Counted from the first letter of the stretch, positions 17,868 through 27,941 are shown. The stretch is DNA of 64,000 nt from Rhizorhabdus wittichii RW1 (GCA_000016765.1 CP000699.1:1860001-1924000); one strand, 5' to 3'. Numbers and translations: made by a program. Notes: a model not told the origin generated them from the sequence alone.

Positions 17868-17948
17868 GCGCCGCGCCTTTCGCGCTCGTGAAATTTCCAC
17901 CGTGACACAGGCTTTTCCCGCTTGTTGCGAAGAGGCGCTTCCACTATA

Positions 17949-17968
17949 AATTCCTTATTAAAAGAATT
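17949..17968. promoter_or_regulatory. Putative TetR operator, copy C (Rieske genes)
   Basis: AATTCCTT-ATTA-AAAGAATT. Its half-sites and spacing are identical to copy A at 10064-10083 although it lies 7.9 kb away. It ends 41 bases before the first Rieske gene. Confidence 0.7.
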
Positions 17969-18009
17969 ATAGCCGGAAGAGTCGCGGTCACCCGTTCTGG
18001 AGAGAGTCC

Positions 18010-19083
18010 ATGTCCCGAGACGCCGTACAGCCCTATTATCCCGGCACCCTGCCCGCGCCGCGCAACGCCTGGTATGTCTGCGCCTTCTCGGACGAGGTCG
18101 GCGAGCGGCCGATGTCCCGCCGCATCCTCGGCGATCGCATCGTCTTCTATCGCACCGAGGCGGGCGATCCGGTCGCGCTGGCCGATTATTGCCCACACCG
18201 CGCCGTGGCGCTGTCGCACGGCAAGCGGGTCGAGGGGGACCGCATCCAGTGCATCTACCACGGCATGGAATTCGGGCCCGACGGCCATTGCCGGCGGGTC
18301 CCCTCGCAAAAGGCCGTCCCCCGGGCGATGGCGACCCGTTCCTATCCGCTGGCGGAGCGCTGGCGCTGGATATGGATATGGATGGGCGATCCCGACGCCG
18401 CCGACGAGAGCCTCATCCCCGACCATTCGACCTTCGGCCTCGGCGAGGATGACGGCTTCTACAAGATCCAGCGCTTCCGCATGGACATCGGCGGCAGCTT
18501 CCAGCTGCTCCACGAGAATCTGCTCGACGTGTCGCACATCACCTTCCTCCACGAAGGCATGTTCGACTCCGGCACCATCGCCGAGACCCCGGCGACGACC
18601 GAGATCGACGGCAACGTCATCACCATGACCCGCAGGCTGACCGAGACGGTCTCCGGCCCCTATGCGCGCCAGTTCGGCCTCGAGGAGGGGACCCGGGTCA
18701 ACCGCCAGCTCATCGCCAAGACCTTCATCCCGGCGCTGAACATCAACACCAACATCTTCGAATTCCCCGACGATCCCGAACGGCCGGCCTGCACCCGCCA
18801 CGCGCCGTTCGGCATCACGCCGGAGACCGAGCGGAGCTGCCATTATTTCACCGCCTCGGCGAGCGACTACGGGGTGCGGCCGGAAGGCGAGGCGCTGGAG
18901 GCGCAGAACCGGAATGTCTGGAACGTGTTCCTGACCGACAAGCTGGCGATCGAATCGATCCAGCAAAGCTATGACGAGATGGGCGCCGCGACTCCCGACG
19001 CCAGCGTCCGCGCCGACGAGGCCGCCGTCCGGTTCCGCCGCATCGTCATGCGCATGGCCGCCGACGAAGCTGCCGAGGCCTAG
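18010..19083 (+). CDS. Rieske non-heme iron oxygenase alpha subunit (first of pair)
   Basis: A 357-residue monooxygenase-type Rieske oxygenase (VanA/dicamba-demethylase-like group). The Rieske [2Fe-2S] motif is C61-x-H63 (CPHR) and C81-x2-H84 (CIYH). The mononuclear-iron segment ENLLDVSHITFLH gives D173, H176 and H181. These enzymes O- or N-demethylate or hydroxylate small aromatics and need a ferredoxin and reductase for electrons; neither is visible in this window. Operator copy C places it under the same probable TetR control as the ring-cleavage operon, suggesting it supplies that pathway's substrate. GGAGAGAG precedes the ATG. Confidence 0.92.
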   Translation: MSRDAVQPYYPGTLPAPRNAWYVCAFSDEVGERPMSRRILGDRIVFYRTEAGDPVALADYCPHRAVALSHGKRVEGDRIQCIYHGMEFGPDGHCRRVPSQKAVPRAMATRSYPLAERWRWIWIWMGDPDAADESLIPDHSTFGLGEDDGFYKIQRFRMDIGGSFQLLHENLLDVSHITFLHEGMFDSGTIAETPATTEIDGNVITMTRRLTETVSGPYARQFGLEEGTRVNRQLIAKTFIPALNINTNIFEFPDDPERPACTRHAPFGITPETERSCHYFTASASDYGVRPEGEALEAQNRNVWNVFLTDKLAIESIQQSYDEMGAATPDASVRADEAAVRFRRIVMRMAADEAAEA

Positions 19084-20100
19084 ATGAGCAAGGACATCCG
19101 CAACCTATGGTATGTGGCCGCCCTGTCGACGGAGATCGCCGACGGCCCGGTCGGGCGCCGCATCTGCTCGCTTCCCGTCGTGCTCTATCGCGAGCGGTCG
19201 GGGGCGGTGGCGGCGCTGTTCGATCGGTGCCCGCACCGGTTCGTTCCCCTGTCGCGCGGCCGTTGCGAAGGCGACCGGCTCGTCTGCGGCTATCATGGCC
19301 TGGCCTATGACGGCGCCGGGAAATGCGTCGCCAACCCGCAGGGAACGGTGACGCGCAGCCTCGACGTCCGCTCCTTTCCGGTCGAGGAACGGCACGGGCT
19401 GGTCTGGATCTGGATGGGCGACCCGGCGCTGCGCGACACGGTCGCGATCCCCGACTTCTCGCTGCTCGACCGGCCGGCCATGCGTCCGCAATACGGCTAT
19501 ATGTGGACGGCCGCGCATTTCGAGCTGATGACCGACAACATCATGGACCTCAGCCATATCGAGTTCCTGCACGCCGACACGCTGGGCACCGAGAAGATTC
19601 GCGACGCCAAGGTCCAGGCGCGCGTCGAGGGAGAGACGGTCTATTCCGGCCGGACCGTGCACGACGAGATCCTCCCGCCGTTCCTCGAAGGCAGCTTCCA
19701 GACCGGCGGCAGGCCGGTGACGCGATCGCTGTCGGTCCGGTGGAACGCGCCCGCGCTGATGCTGCTCACCGTCGGCGTCGACCCGGCGGGCCCGGAAAAG
19801 GCGCCGCGCGAAACCTTCAACATGCACTTCATCACCCCGGAGACCAGCACGACCTGCCATTATTTCTGGGCCGCGACGCGCCCCTATGGGCCGGACGATC
19901 CCGAGTGGGACAGGCGCCTGCGCGAGGGGCTGGAGCGGGCTTTCCGGACCGAGGACAAGCCGATGATCGAGGCGCAGCAGCTCGTGACCGGCGAAGCGGA
20001 CCTGCTCGACCTCAAGCCCGCGCTGTTCCGCGGCGACGGCGCCGCGATCCACGCCCGCCGCATCCTCACCCAGCTCCGCCGGGCCGAAGAAGAGGCCTAG
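19084..20100 (+). CDS. Rieske non-heme iron oxygenase alpha subunit (second of pair)
   Basis: A 338-residue Rieske oxygenase starting directly after the stop of the first (TAG-ATG, no gap). It has C49-x-H51 (CPHR), C68-x2-H71 (CGYH) and the iron-site segment DNIMDLSHIEFLH with D155, H158 and H163. It resembles vanillate O-demethylase oxygenase subunits more than the first copy does. The two proteins are similar in layout but clearly diverged, so they are unlikely to be a recent tandem duplication. They may act on successive intermediates or form a mixed trimer. Electron-transfer partners are not encoded next to it. Confidence 0.92.
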   Translation: MSKDIRNLWYVAALSTEIADGPVGRRICSLPVVLYRERSGAVAALFDRCPHRFVPLSRGRCEGDRLVCGYHGLAYDGAGKCVANPQGTVTRSLDVRSFPVEERHGLVWIWMGDPALRDTVAIPDFSLLDRPAMRPQYGYMWTAAHFELMTDNIMDLSHIEFLHADTLGTEKIRDAKVQARVEGETVYSGRTVHDEILPPFLEGSFQTGGRPVTRSLSVRWNAPALMLLTVGVDPAGPEKAPRETFNMHFITPETSTTCHYFWAATRPYGPDDPEWDRRLREGLERAFRTEDKPMIEAQQLVTGEADLLDLKPALFRGDGAAIHARRILTQLRRAEEEA

Positions 20101-20114
20101 CCCGTCAAGAAAAT

Positions 20115-20140
20115 ACGGGCGTGGGATCAGCCACGCCCGT
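20115..20140 (-). terminator. Intrinsic terminator, best for the leftward TonB receptor
   Basis: ACGGGCGTGG and CCACGCCCGT form a perfect 10-bp stem with a 6-base loop. On the minus strand it is followed by ATTTTCTT, a usable U-tract; the plus side has none. It lies between the convergent Rieske gene (ends 20100) and the TonB receptor (ends 20202). Confidence 0.75.
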
Positions 20141-20201
20141 CGACATTCACCGCTGCCGACGGGGCCGGGTTCATGAAGCGCATGAGCCCGGCCCCTGTCC
20201 G

Positions 20202-22526
20202 TCATCCGTCGGCGCCGAACTTCACCTTGGCGGTCGCGCCGAACGTCCGGGGGTGCGGACGGAGGCGGATGCCGCCCAGGCCGAAATTGTCGGCGGTGCC
20301 GGTGTAATAGTCTTCCTTGAACAGGTTGTTGACATATCCGCCGATCTCGAACCGGCCGAAGCGGACGCCGCCGAACATGTTCACGACGGCATAGGCCTTG
20401 GGCTGATAGGGGAAGCTCGGAAGGGCCAGCGGAACCGCCGCGACGCCTTCCAGGTCTCCGGGCGCCGCCGAGCGGAAGTTGATCTCCGGATGCAGGTAGA
20501 GGCTGACACCGTCGGCCACTTCCGCGTCATAGTCGAGCGACGTGCTGATCGTGTAGCGCGGCGTCTTCGGCAGGCGATAGCCCGTCAGGTCGACCTGGTT
20601 GCCGCCCGCCAGGACCGCGTCGGGGAAGCTCTTGAACGTGCTGTCGAGATAGCCGAACGCGGCGTTCCAGCGCAGGGTCGACGAAAGCCGGGCGTGGACG
20701 TCGAACTCGAAACCCTTGTTCGTCGCCCGCGCCGCATTCAGCGTCAGCTCGGTCGCGGAACTGATGTCGCCCGGAATGGCGAGATAGTTCGTCTGGACCT
20801 GCAGGTCCTTCCACTTCAGGTAGAAGAAGGACAGGCCATATTGCACGCTATGATCGAGCAGGTCGCCCTTCAGGCCGACTTCGTAGTTCCAGAGGGTCTC
20901 GGGCCTGAATGGCGAAGCGAACCCCGAATTGATGTCGATGCCGCCGGCCTTGTATCCCTTGGACACCGAGGCGTAGACATTGTTGTCGCGGTTGAACTTG
21001 AAGCGCGCGAGCAGGCGCGGCGAGAAGTCCGAGAAGCTCTTGCTTCCCGCGATGTCCGGAACGGGGGATTCGAACGCCACCACGCCGAAGTTGCGGTTCG
21101 ATATCTTGTCGTGCGTGTAGCGGCCGCCGGCGACGAGGTCGACCTTCGACGAGACATGCCAGGTCGCATCGGCGAAGGCCGCGATGCTTTCCGTCTTGAA
21201 GATCTTGTTGTTCTCGTTGACCCGGAACTCCGGCGGGATCGGCGGCAGCAGGCCGATCACCGTGCCGTCGGGATAGGTGTAGCTGGTTTCCGTGCCGGCG
21301 CGGATGCTGTTGAACTGGCGGATGCGGTCATTGGCGTACAGGCCGCCCACCACCCATTCGATCGCCGTCGTCCCTTCCGACTGGACGCGCAGTTCCTGGC
21401 TGAAGGACCGTCCGCTGTTGCGGTTGTGGCGATAGAGGGCGTCGACCGAGATATTGTCCTGGTCGAACTGACGGCTGTTGCTGCTGTCGATATAGCCGGT
21501 GATCGAGTGGATCGAGAAATCGTCGCCCTTCCAGGTCAGCCGGTTGTTGATGATCGTCGCGCTGTTGTTGTTCCATTCGCGGGTGTTGTGGCGGACGTTG
21601 CGCTGGTTGGCGGGATAGAAGCCCTCGCCTTCGTCGATCGCCTGGAAATCCGATCCGAAGATGCTCTTGGTGTCGAGGTCGAGCACGCCCGACGGCACCG
21701 TCGCATCCATGCCGTTGCGGTCCCGCGCATAGTCGACCGACAGATCCCAGGTCAGATTCTCGGTCGGGACGAAGCGCACGGCGCCCCGAAGGTGGAGATT
21801 CTTGTAGCCGCTGTTCGGCGTCCCGCGCGGATCGAGGTTGCGGATGAGGCCGTCGCTCTTCTCATAGGAGGCGAGACCACGGAAGAACAGGTTGGAGGCC
21901 AGCGGCGCGTTGAAGATGCCGTAGACCTTCTGCGTGTCGAAGCGGCCATATTCGAGGCCGCCCTCGGCATAGAGCGAGTCGGTCGGCTTCTTGGTGGTGA
22001 TGTTGATCGCGCCGCCCGAGGCGTTGCGGCCGAAATAGGTGCCCTGCGGACCGCGCAGCACCTCGATCCGCTCGATGTCGAGGAGCTGCGGGTTGAGCGT
22101 GCCGTTGGCGGACGAGCCGGTGCTCAGCTCGTCGATATAATAGCCGATCGACTGCTGGGTCGATTGCTCGCCGAGGTCGACGTTGCTGACGCCGCGGATC
22201 GCGATGTTGATCGAGCGGTTGCCCTTCTCTCCATCCTCGGTGAAGCTGATGTTCGGGGCCAGCGCCAGATAGTCCTTGGCCTCCGTGATGTGGGCCTTTT
22301 CGATCATCGATGCCGAGAAGGCCGACACGCTGATCGGAACGTCCAGAAGCCGCTGCTGGCGGCGTTGCGCGGTGACGACGATCTCCGCGTCGGACGTCCG
22401 CGGCGCCGCTTCGGCCGGGGCGGCTTCGACGGCAGCGGGGCCGGCCTTCTGCGCAAGCGCGCCGGCGGAGGGAAGAAGAGCCAGTGCGGTCGTGGCACTC
22501 AACATCAGCTTCGAGGAAAACATCAT
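20202..22526 (-). CDS. TonB-dependent receptor
   Basis: A 774-residue outer-membrane receptor with a signal peptide (cleavage after GALAQ), an Ala/Glu/Pro-rich linker, a TonB-box-like AEIVVTAQRR, a plug (DIERIEVLRGPQGTYFGRNASGG) and a beta-barrel. The start is the first of two ATGs, with AGGGGCAGG upstream. It is divergent from the TPP-enzyme operon at 22819 and convergent with the Rieske genes, so its substrate could belong to either module. The 291-base divergent region holds an inverted repeat at 22613-22633. Confidence 0.93.
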   Translation of the reverse strand: MMFSSKLMLSATTALALLPSAGALAQKAGPAAVEAAPAEAAPRTSDAEIVVTAQRRQQRLLDVPISVSAFSASMIEKAHITEAKDYLALAPNISFTEDGEKGNRSINIAIRGVSNVDLGEQSTQQSIGYYIDELSTGSSANGTLNPQLLDIERIEVLRGPQGTYFGRNASGGAINITTKKPTDSLYAEGGLEYGRFDTQKVYGIFNAPLASNLFFRGLASYEKSDGLIRNLDPRGTPNSGYKNLHLRGAVRFVPTENLTWDLSVDYARDRNGMDATVPSGVLDLDTKSIFGSDFQAIDEGEGFYPANQRNVRHNTREWNNNSATIINNRLTWKGDDFSIHSITGYIDSSNSRQFDQDNISVDALYRHNRNSGRSFSQELRVQSEGTTAIEWVVGGLYANDRIRQFNSIRAGTETSYTYPDGTVIGLLPPIPPEFRVNENNKIFKTESIAAFADATWHVSSKVDLVAGGRYTHDKISNRNFGVVAFESPVPDIAGSKSFSDFSPRLLARFKFNRDNNVYASVSKGYKAGGIDINSGFASPFRPETLWNYEVGLKGDLLDHSVQYGLSFFYLKWKDLQVQTNYLAIPGDISSATELTLNAARATNKGFEFDVHARLSSTLRWNAAFGYLDSTFKSFPDAVLAGGNQVDLTGYRLPKTPRYTISTSLDYDAEVADGVSLYLHPEINFRSAAPGDLEGVAAVPLALPSFPYQPKAYAVVNMFGGVRFGRFEIGGYVNNLFKEDYYTGTADNFGLGGIRLRPHPRTFGATAKVKFGADG

Positions 22527-22612
22527 CGATCCTGCCCCTTTGTGTTCGGAAATTGCGGGCCTTCCGTCCCAGCCTGTCGTCCGCTGGAAGCTCTATGCTC
22601 GGTCACCGCAGT

Positions 22613-22633
22613 TTCGTATTTCCGTCACGAAAT
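22613..22633. promoter_or_regulatory. Inverted repeat in divergent promoter region
   Basis: TTTCGT-N9-ACGAAA, in the 291-base region between the leftward TonB receptor (starts 22526) and the rightward TPP operon (starts 22819). Its position suits a regulator acting on the receptor, about 87 bases from its start. I see no second copy in the window. Confidence 0.35.
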
Positions 22634-22818
22634 ATCAGTGTGGGGGCCGACCGCGATCAACTGAGAGATAATGATCGCTGCGATTACCTTGCCTTATTCA
22701 AGCCGAAGCCTGCCCATCAAAGCGGCTAATCCCCGCCAGAAGTTTCATTCAATTGTACGTTTCGCTCAACTGCCGGACTGTGGGTGATCACCACAGGGCA
22801 ATCCAGGTAGGATCGACG

Positions 22819-24462
22819 ATGACGATGACGGGCGCACAGGCGCTTCTCGGCCAGATATTGGCGAATGGGACCGATACGATTTTCGGGCTGCCGGGTGGCC
22901 AGCTCGACCATTTCTTCGACGCCATGCACAAGGCGGGCGACAAGCTTCGCCTGTTCGGCACCCGGCATGAGCAAGGGGCCGCCTATATGGCGTTCGGCTA
23001 TGCGCGGTCCACCGGCAAGCCCGGCGTCTATACCGTCGTCCCCGGCCCCGGCGTGCTCAACACCACGGCCGCGCTCTGCTCCGCCTATGCGACCAACGCG
23101 CCCGTGCTCTGCCTGACCGGGCAGATCCCCAGCGCCGGAATCGGCAAGGGCATCGGCTATCTGCACGAACTGCCCGATCAGCTCGCCACGATGCGCACGC
23201 TGACCAAATGGGCCGACCGGGCGATGACTCCCGATGCCGCCCCGGCCCTGGTCAACGAGGCCTATCGGCAGATGGGCGGCGGCCGGCCGCGCCCGGTGAG
23301 CCTCGAGATGCCGATGGACGTCATGGGCGCTTCGGCCGACGTCGCGCTGCTGCCCAAGGCGGAGATCGATCGCGGGCCGGCGCTCGACGACGACGCCATC
23401 CTGCGCGCGGCCAAGCTGCTCAGCACCGCGCGCAATCCGCTGATCATCGCCGGCGGCGGCGCGATCGCGGCCGGGGAAGCGCTTCAGGAACTGGCGGCGA
23501 TGCTGCAGGCGCCGGTGGTCAGCTTCCGCAGCGGCCGGGGCGTCATCTCGGACCGTTCGCCGCTGTCGCAGATGTTCCCCGCGGGCTATGAGCTGTGGAA
23601 GCAGGCGGACGTCGTCATCGGCCTCGGCAGCCGCATGGAGCAGCAATATCTCTATTGGAAGGTGCCCGATCACATGAAGGTGATCCGCATCGACATCGAC
23701 CAGGAGGAGATCGACCGGATCGCGCCGCCGGCCGTCGCGATCCACGCCGATGCCGCCGACGCGGTGCCGGCGCTGGTGGCGAAGCTGTCGGGCCTGCTCG
23801 ATCGCCGCGCCTCGCGCGAGGACGAGCTGCGCGACCTGGCCGCCCGCGTCCGCGGCGATATCGAGGATCGGGTCCAGCCGCAGGCCTCCTATCTCGCGGC
23901 GATCCGGGCGGCGCTGCCCGAAGACGGCTATTTCGTCGATGAGATCACCCAGGTCGGCTACACCTCCTGGTACGCCTTTCCGGTCTATGAGCCGCGCCAC
24001 CTGATCACCTGCGGCTATCAGGGCACGCTGGGCTATGGCTATGCCACGGCCCTGGGCGTCAAGGCCGCGCATCCGGACAAGGCGGTGGTCAACATCGCCG
24101 GCGACGGCGGCTTCCTGTTCACCGCCAACGAGATGGCGACCGCCGCGCAGCATGGCATCGCGCTGGTGACCGTGCTGTTCAACAACAACAAGTTCCAGAA
24201 CGTGCAGCGCCAGCAGCGCGAATGGTTCGGCGGCCGCCTGATCGCGTCCGACCTGAAGAACCCCGACTTCGTGAAGTTCGCGGAAAGCTTCGGCATCCGC
24301 GCCGAACGGGTCTATGATCCGGAAAGCCTGCGGCGGGCGGTGTCCGCCGCGCTCGAACGCAACGAGCCGGCCCTGATCGAAGTGCCCTGTGGCGACATGG
24401 CGTCGCCGTGGCCCTTCATCATCCGGCCGCCGGCCTTCGAGACCCAGGGGGAGGAAGCGTGA
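22819..24462 (+). CDS. Thiamine-pyrophosphate-dependent decarboxylase/lyase (acetolactate synthase-like)
   Basis: A 547-residue TPP enzyme with the three usual domains. The PYR domain has catalytic Glu E51 ([16 protein letters not shown]), the middle domain has [10 protein letters not shown], and the PP domain has the TPP/Mg motif [12 protein letters not shown] ending in FNNN about 25 residues later. It could be a 2-oxoacid decarboxylase (benzoylformate, phenylpyruvate or indolepyruvate type) or a carboligase. An aminotransferase and an aldehyde dehydrogenase follow in a coupled operon, which favours decarboxylation of a 2-oxo acid to an aldehyde. The ATG at 22819 has GGTAGGA upstream; a longer frame to 22753 has no ribosome site. 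Confidence 0.85.
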   Translation: MTMTGAQALLGQILANGTDTIFGLPGGQLDHFFDAMHKAGDKLRLFGTRHEQGAAYMAFGYARSTGKPGVYTVVPGPGVLNTTAALCSAYATNAPVLCLTGQIPSAGIGKGIGYLHELPDQLATMRTLTKWADRAMTPDAAPALVNEAYRQMGGGRPRPVSLEMPMDVMGASADVALLPKAEIDRGPALDDDAILRAAKLLSTARNPLIIAGGGAIAAGEALQELAAMLQAPVVSFRSGRGVISDRSPLSQMFPAGYELWKQADVVIGLGSRMEQQYLYWKVPDHMKVIRIDIDQEEIDRIAPPAVAIHADAADAVPALVAKLSGLLDRRASREDELRDLAARVRGDIEDRVQPQASYLAAIRAALPEDGYFVDEITQVGYTSWYAFPVYEPRHLITCGYQGTLGYGYATALGVKAAHPDKAVVNIAGDGGFLFTANEMATAAQHGIALVTVLFNNNKFQNVQRQQREWFGGRLIASDLKNPDFVKFAESFGIRAERVYDPESLRRAVSAALERNEPALIEVPCGDMASPWPFIIRPPAFETQGEEA

Positions 24463-24464
24463 TC

Positions 24465-25571
24465 ATGATCGACGATCGCACGGACACGCGCAGGCCCGTG
24501 CCGCTGGCCTCGATCCGCTCGCTCGCGCCCTATCGCCAGGGCAAGGCGAAGCTCGACGACGTGGCCCAGCCGCTGAAGCTCTCGTCGAACGAGTCGATGA
24601 TCGGTCCCAGCGAGAAGGCGATCGCGGCCTATCGGGACTGCGGGGCGCGGCTGGCGCTCTATCCCGACGGCTCGCAGGCGGCGCTGCGGACGGCGATCGG
24701 CCGCGTGCATGGGCTCGATCCCGACCTGATCCTGTGCGGCAACGGCTCCGACGAGCTGATCCAGCTCATCATCCGCGCCTATGTCGGCCAGGGCGACGAC
24801 GTCGTGATCAGCCAGAACAGCTTCGCCATGGCCTTCGTCCACGCCATCGCCCAGGGCGCCAATGTCGTCACCGCGCCCGAAGCCGGGATGCGCCCGGACG
24901 CCGACGCGATCCTGGCGGCGGTGTCGCCGCGGACCAAGCTCGTCATCCTCGCCAGCCCGAACAATCCGATCGGGCAATATATCCCCCGCGAGGAGCTGCT
25001 CCGCCTGCATCGCGGCCTGCCGTCCGACGTGCTGCTGCTGATCGACGGCGCCTATGCGGACTATGTCGACGAGCCCGATTTCGAGGCCGGCGACGGGCTC
25101 GTCCAGCGCCAGGGCAACGTCGTCATGACGCGCACCTTCTCGAAGCTCTACGGGCTGGCCGGGCTCCGGATCGGCTGGATGTATGCGCCCGAGGAGGTCA
25201 TCGATTCGGTGCAGCGGATCCGCACCCCGTTCAACGTCAATGCCGCGGCCCTGGCCGCGGCCGAAGCGGCGGTGTGCGACACCGACCATGCCGAGATGGT
25301 CCGCCACGAGAACAAGACCGAGCTGGCCCGGATCGCCGAACGGGTGGAGAAGGTCGGGATGCGCTTCATTCCGTCGGTCGCGAACTTCTACCTGCTCCGC
25401 TTCCCGAACGGCCTGACGCCGGATGGCGCGGCCCGCCATCTCGAGGCGCGGGGCATCATCCCCCGGCCGGTCAATGCCGGCGGACCGGCGGAGGTTCTCC
25501 GGATCACCGTGGGCCGCCCCGAGCAGAACGACCGCGTCATCGCCGCCCTGACCGAGTTCGTCGGGGCATGA
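24465..25571 (+). CDS. PLP-dependent aminotransferase, histidinol-phosphate/aromatic type
   Basis: A 368-residue fold-type I class II aminotransferase close to HisC. It has [30 protein letters not shown], the PLP Lys K227 in TRTFSKLYG, and GLRIGW. The start is ATG 24465, after GGGGAGGAAG; a GTG at 24459 overlapping the previous stop (GTGA) is an alternative. HisC-like enzymes often accept aromatic amino acids. Between a TPP decarboxylase and an aldehyde dehydrogenase it probably makes the 2-oxo acid the decarboxylase uses, rather than serving histidine synthesis. No other his gene is nearby. Confidence 0.88.
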   Translation: MIDDRTDTRRPVPLASIRSLAPYRQGKAKLDDVAQPLKLSSNESMIGPSEKAIAAYRDCGARLALYPDGSQAALRTAIGRVHGLDPDLILCGNGSDELIQLIIRAYVGQGDDVVISQNSFAMAFVHAIAQGANVVTAPEAGMRPDADAILAAVSPRTKLVILASPNNPIGQYIPREELLRLHRGLPSDVLLLIDGAYADYVDEPDFEAGDGLVQRQGNVVMTRTFSKLYGLAGLRIGWMYAPEEVIDSVQRIRTPFNVNAAALAAAEAAVCDTDHAEMVRHENKTELARIAERVEKVGMRFIPSVANFYLLRFPNGLTPDGAARHLEARGIIPRPVNAGGPAEVLRITVGRPEQNDRVIAALTEFVGA

Positions 25572-27052
25572 GCACCGCCGCGCCATCGGCCGCGACGCTC
25601 GATTTCCTGGCCCGGCCGCGACCCTATCTGGTCGGCGGCCGGTGGGAGGAAGGGCAGACGGCCCCGGCGGACATCCTCGATCCGTCGACGGGCCGGTCCT
25701 GCGGAACGGCGCATGACGCCGATGCGGACGCGGTCGATCGCGCGGTGGCGGCGGCCCGCGCGGCCTTCGACGATCGGCGCTGGCGCGGCAGAACCCCCGC
25801 CGAGCGACAGCGCATCCTCTGGCGGATCGCCGAGCTGATCGAACGGGATGCGCAATTCCTGGCCGAGCTTGAGACGCTCAACGGCGGCAAGCCGTTCGGA
25901 GCGGCGTTGCACGGCGAGGTCGCCGCGGCCGCCGAGACGTTCCGCTATTATGCCGGCTGGGTCACCAAGATCGACGGCGGCACCTTCGATCCGTCGGTGC
26001 CGGGGCAGAGCTTCCTCGGCTATGGCCGCCACGAGCCGGTCGGGGTCGCGGGTCTCATCACGCCCTGGAACGGGCCGCTGGTGATCGCGGCCTGGAAGCT
26101 GGCGCCCGCTCTGGCGGCCGGCTGCTGCGCGATCCTGAAGCCGTCCGAGCTGACCCCCTTCACGACGCTCCATCTCGCGGCGCTGGCCCTGGAGGCCGGG
26201 GTCCCGGAAGGCGTCGTGCAGGTGCTTCCCGGCACTGGCGCGACGGTCGGCAGCGCGCTGGCGCGCCATCCCGGCATCGACAAGATATCCTTCACCGGCT
26301 CGACGGCGGTGGGGCGGCGGCTGATGGCCGACGCCAGCGGAGACCTCAAGCGGCTCTCGCTCGAACTGGGGGGCAAGTCGCCGGTGCTGATCTTCGCCGA
26401 TGCCGATCTCGATCGCGCGGCGGCGGGCGCCGCCGACGCGATCTTCGGCAATGCCGGCCAGGTCTGCGTCGCGGGATCGCGCGTCTATGTCGAACGGTCG
26501 ATCGAGGCCGCGCTGGTGGAGCGGCTGGCGGACATCGCCGGACGGATGCGGATCGGTCCGGGCTTCGACTCGCTGACCCAGATGGGACCGCTGATCAGCG
26601 ATCGCCACCGGGCCGGCGTCGACGGCTTCGTCCGGCGCGCGCGCGAAGCCGGCGCCGCCGTCGTGACCGGCGGCGCGCCGATCGACGGCCCCGGCTTCTT
26701 CTACCCGCCGACGATCGTGACCGGCTGCCGCCAGGACAGCGAACTGGTGCAGGGCGAAGTGTTCGGCCCCGTGCTGGCGGTCCAGCCGTTCGACGACGAG
26801 GCGGAGGCCGTGCGGCTGGCCAACGACAGCAGCTACGGGCTGGCGGCGAGCATCTGGACGCGCGACGTGGGCCGCGCCCATCGGGTCGCCGCCGACGTCC
26901 GCGCCGGCATCGTCTGGGTCAACAGCCACGGCATCCCGGAACTGGCCATGCCGATCGGCGGGATGAAGCAGTCGGGCATCGGACGCGAGCACGGATGGGC
27001 CGGGCTCGAAGCCTTCACCGAGTTCAAGTCGGTGATGCTCCGTGCTGACTGA
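25568..27052 (+). CDS. NAD(P)-dependent aldehyde dehydrogenase
   Basis: A 494-residue classical ALDH. It carries N168 (ITPWNGP), the Rossmann segment FTGSTAVGR, general-base E266 (LELGGKSP), catalytic C300 ([10 protein letters not shown]) and the C-terminal [12 protein letters not shown] motif. It oxidises an aldehyde to a carboxylate. Its ATG overlaps the aminotransferase stop (ATGA), so the order decarboxylase-aminotransferase-ALDH describes amino acid to 2-oxo acid to aldehyde to acid. Its last 29 bases overlap the convergent LysR gene. Confidence 0.92.
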   Translation: MSTAAPSAATLDFLARPRPYLVGGRWEEGQTAPADILDPSTGRSCGTAHDADADAVDRAVAAARAAFDDRRWRGRTPAERQRILWRIAELIERDAQFLAELETLNGGKPFGAALHGEVAAAAETFRYYAGWVTKIDGGTFDPSVPGQSFLGYGRHEPVGVAGLITPWNGPLVIAAWKLAPALAAGCCAILKPSELTPFTTLHLAALALEAGVPEGVVQVLPGTGATVGSALARHPGIDKISFTGSTAVGRRLMADASGDLKRLSLELGGKSPVLIFADADLDRAAAGAADAIFGNAGQVCVAGSRVYVERSIEAALVERLADIAGRMRIGPGFDSLTQMGPLISDRHRAGVDGFVRRAREAGAAVVTGGAPIDGPGFFYPPTIVTGCRQDSELVQGEVFGPVLAVQPFDDEAEAVRLANDSSYGLAASIWTRDVGRAHRVAADVRAGIVWVNSHGIPELAMPIGGMKQSGIGREHGWAGLEAFTEFKSVMLRAD

Positions 27053-27941
27053 CGAACAGCTCGGCCTCGTCTAGCAGCCAATAGGCGAACGCCTTGATGT
27101 TCGCCTCGTCCGAAACCGCCTTGCGGCAGACGATGTAATAAGCGGAATCGAGCGCCAGCACCTCCGGGAAGGGACGCACCAGCGCGCCCGATTCCAGATC
27201 CTCGGCGACCAGCGGCCAGCGGCCCAGGGCGATCCCCTGGCCGTCGATGCACGCCTGCTTCACCAGATGCGAATGGCTGAAGCCGAAGCCGCGGTGGACG
27301 TTCGCGCCGCGCACGCCGAAATATTGCAGGAACTCGCTCCAGTCGATGCTGAACACGTCGTGGAGCAGCGGGAAGCGCGGGGCGTCCGCCAGGCTCCCGG
27401 GCGCTCCATGCCGCTCGATCAGCGCCGGGCTGCACACCGGCAGCACGCTTTCGGTCAACAGGCGTTCGACCTGGAAATTGGGCCAGCTTCCGTTGCCGAA
27501 GCGGATCTCGATGTCGGCGTCGCCGCTGGACAGCGCATCGTCCTCCTGCCGCTTGGCGATGAAGCGCACGTCGACCGCGGGAAAGCGCTCCCGGAAGCGC
27601 GCCAGCCGGGGGATGATCCAGGCCGAGGAGAAGGAATCGAACACGCCGACGGTGAGCGGCACGTTCTGGTCGCGGTCGAGCGCCCGGCCGGTCGCGTCGG
27701 CCATGATGTCGAGCGCCTGGCCGATCGGCGCGACCAGGCTCTCGCCCAGTTCGGTCAGCTTGATCGTGCGGCTCAGCCGCTGGAACAGCGGCCCCCCCAT
27801 CCATTCCTCGAGCGCCTTGATCTGATGGCTCACCGCCGCCTGGGTGACGCAAAGCTCATCGGCCGCGCGGGTGAAGCTCAGATGCCGGGCGACGCATTCG
27901 AAGACGCGCAGACCCAGCAAGGGGGGAAGCTTACGGCTCAC
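27024..27941 (-). CDS. LysR-family transcriptional regulator (GcvA-like)
   Basis: A 305-residue LysR protein. The N-terminal winged HTH (residues 8-66) has [26 protein letters not shown], and the substrate-binding domain carries GcvA-group features ([30 protein letters not shown]). The start is GTG at 27941, preceded by GGAGATCC. It is divergent from manD (28069) and convergent with the ALDH operon. LysR genes usually regulate the divergent gene, so manD is the first candidate, with the TPP operon second. Confidence 0.92.
   Translation of the reverse strand: MSRKLPPLLGLRVFECVARHLSFTRAADELCVTQAAVSHQIKALEEWMGGPLFQRLSRTIKLTELGESLVAPIGQALDIMADATGRALDRDQNVPLTVGVFDSFSSAWIIPRLARFRERFPAVDVRFIAKRQEDDALSSGDADIEIRFGNGSWPNFQVERLLTESVLPVCSPALIERHGAPGSLADAPRFPLLHDVFSIDWSEFLQYFGVRGANVHRGFGFSHSHLVKQACIDGQGIALGRWPLVAEDLESGALVRPFPEVLALDSAYYIVCRKAVSDEANIKAFAYWLLDEAELFVSQHGASPT

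Noticed and set aside
24389-27052. An apparent 887-residue fusion ending in aldehyde dehydrogenase
   Set aside because: The front third is the wrong frame of the aminotransferase; the real ALDH starts at ATG 25568 overlapping the previous stop.
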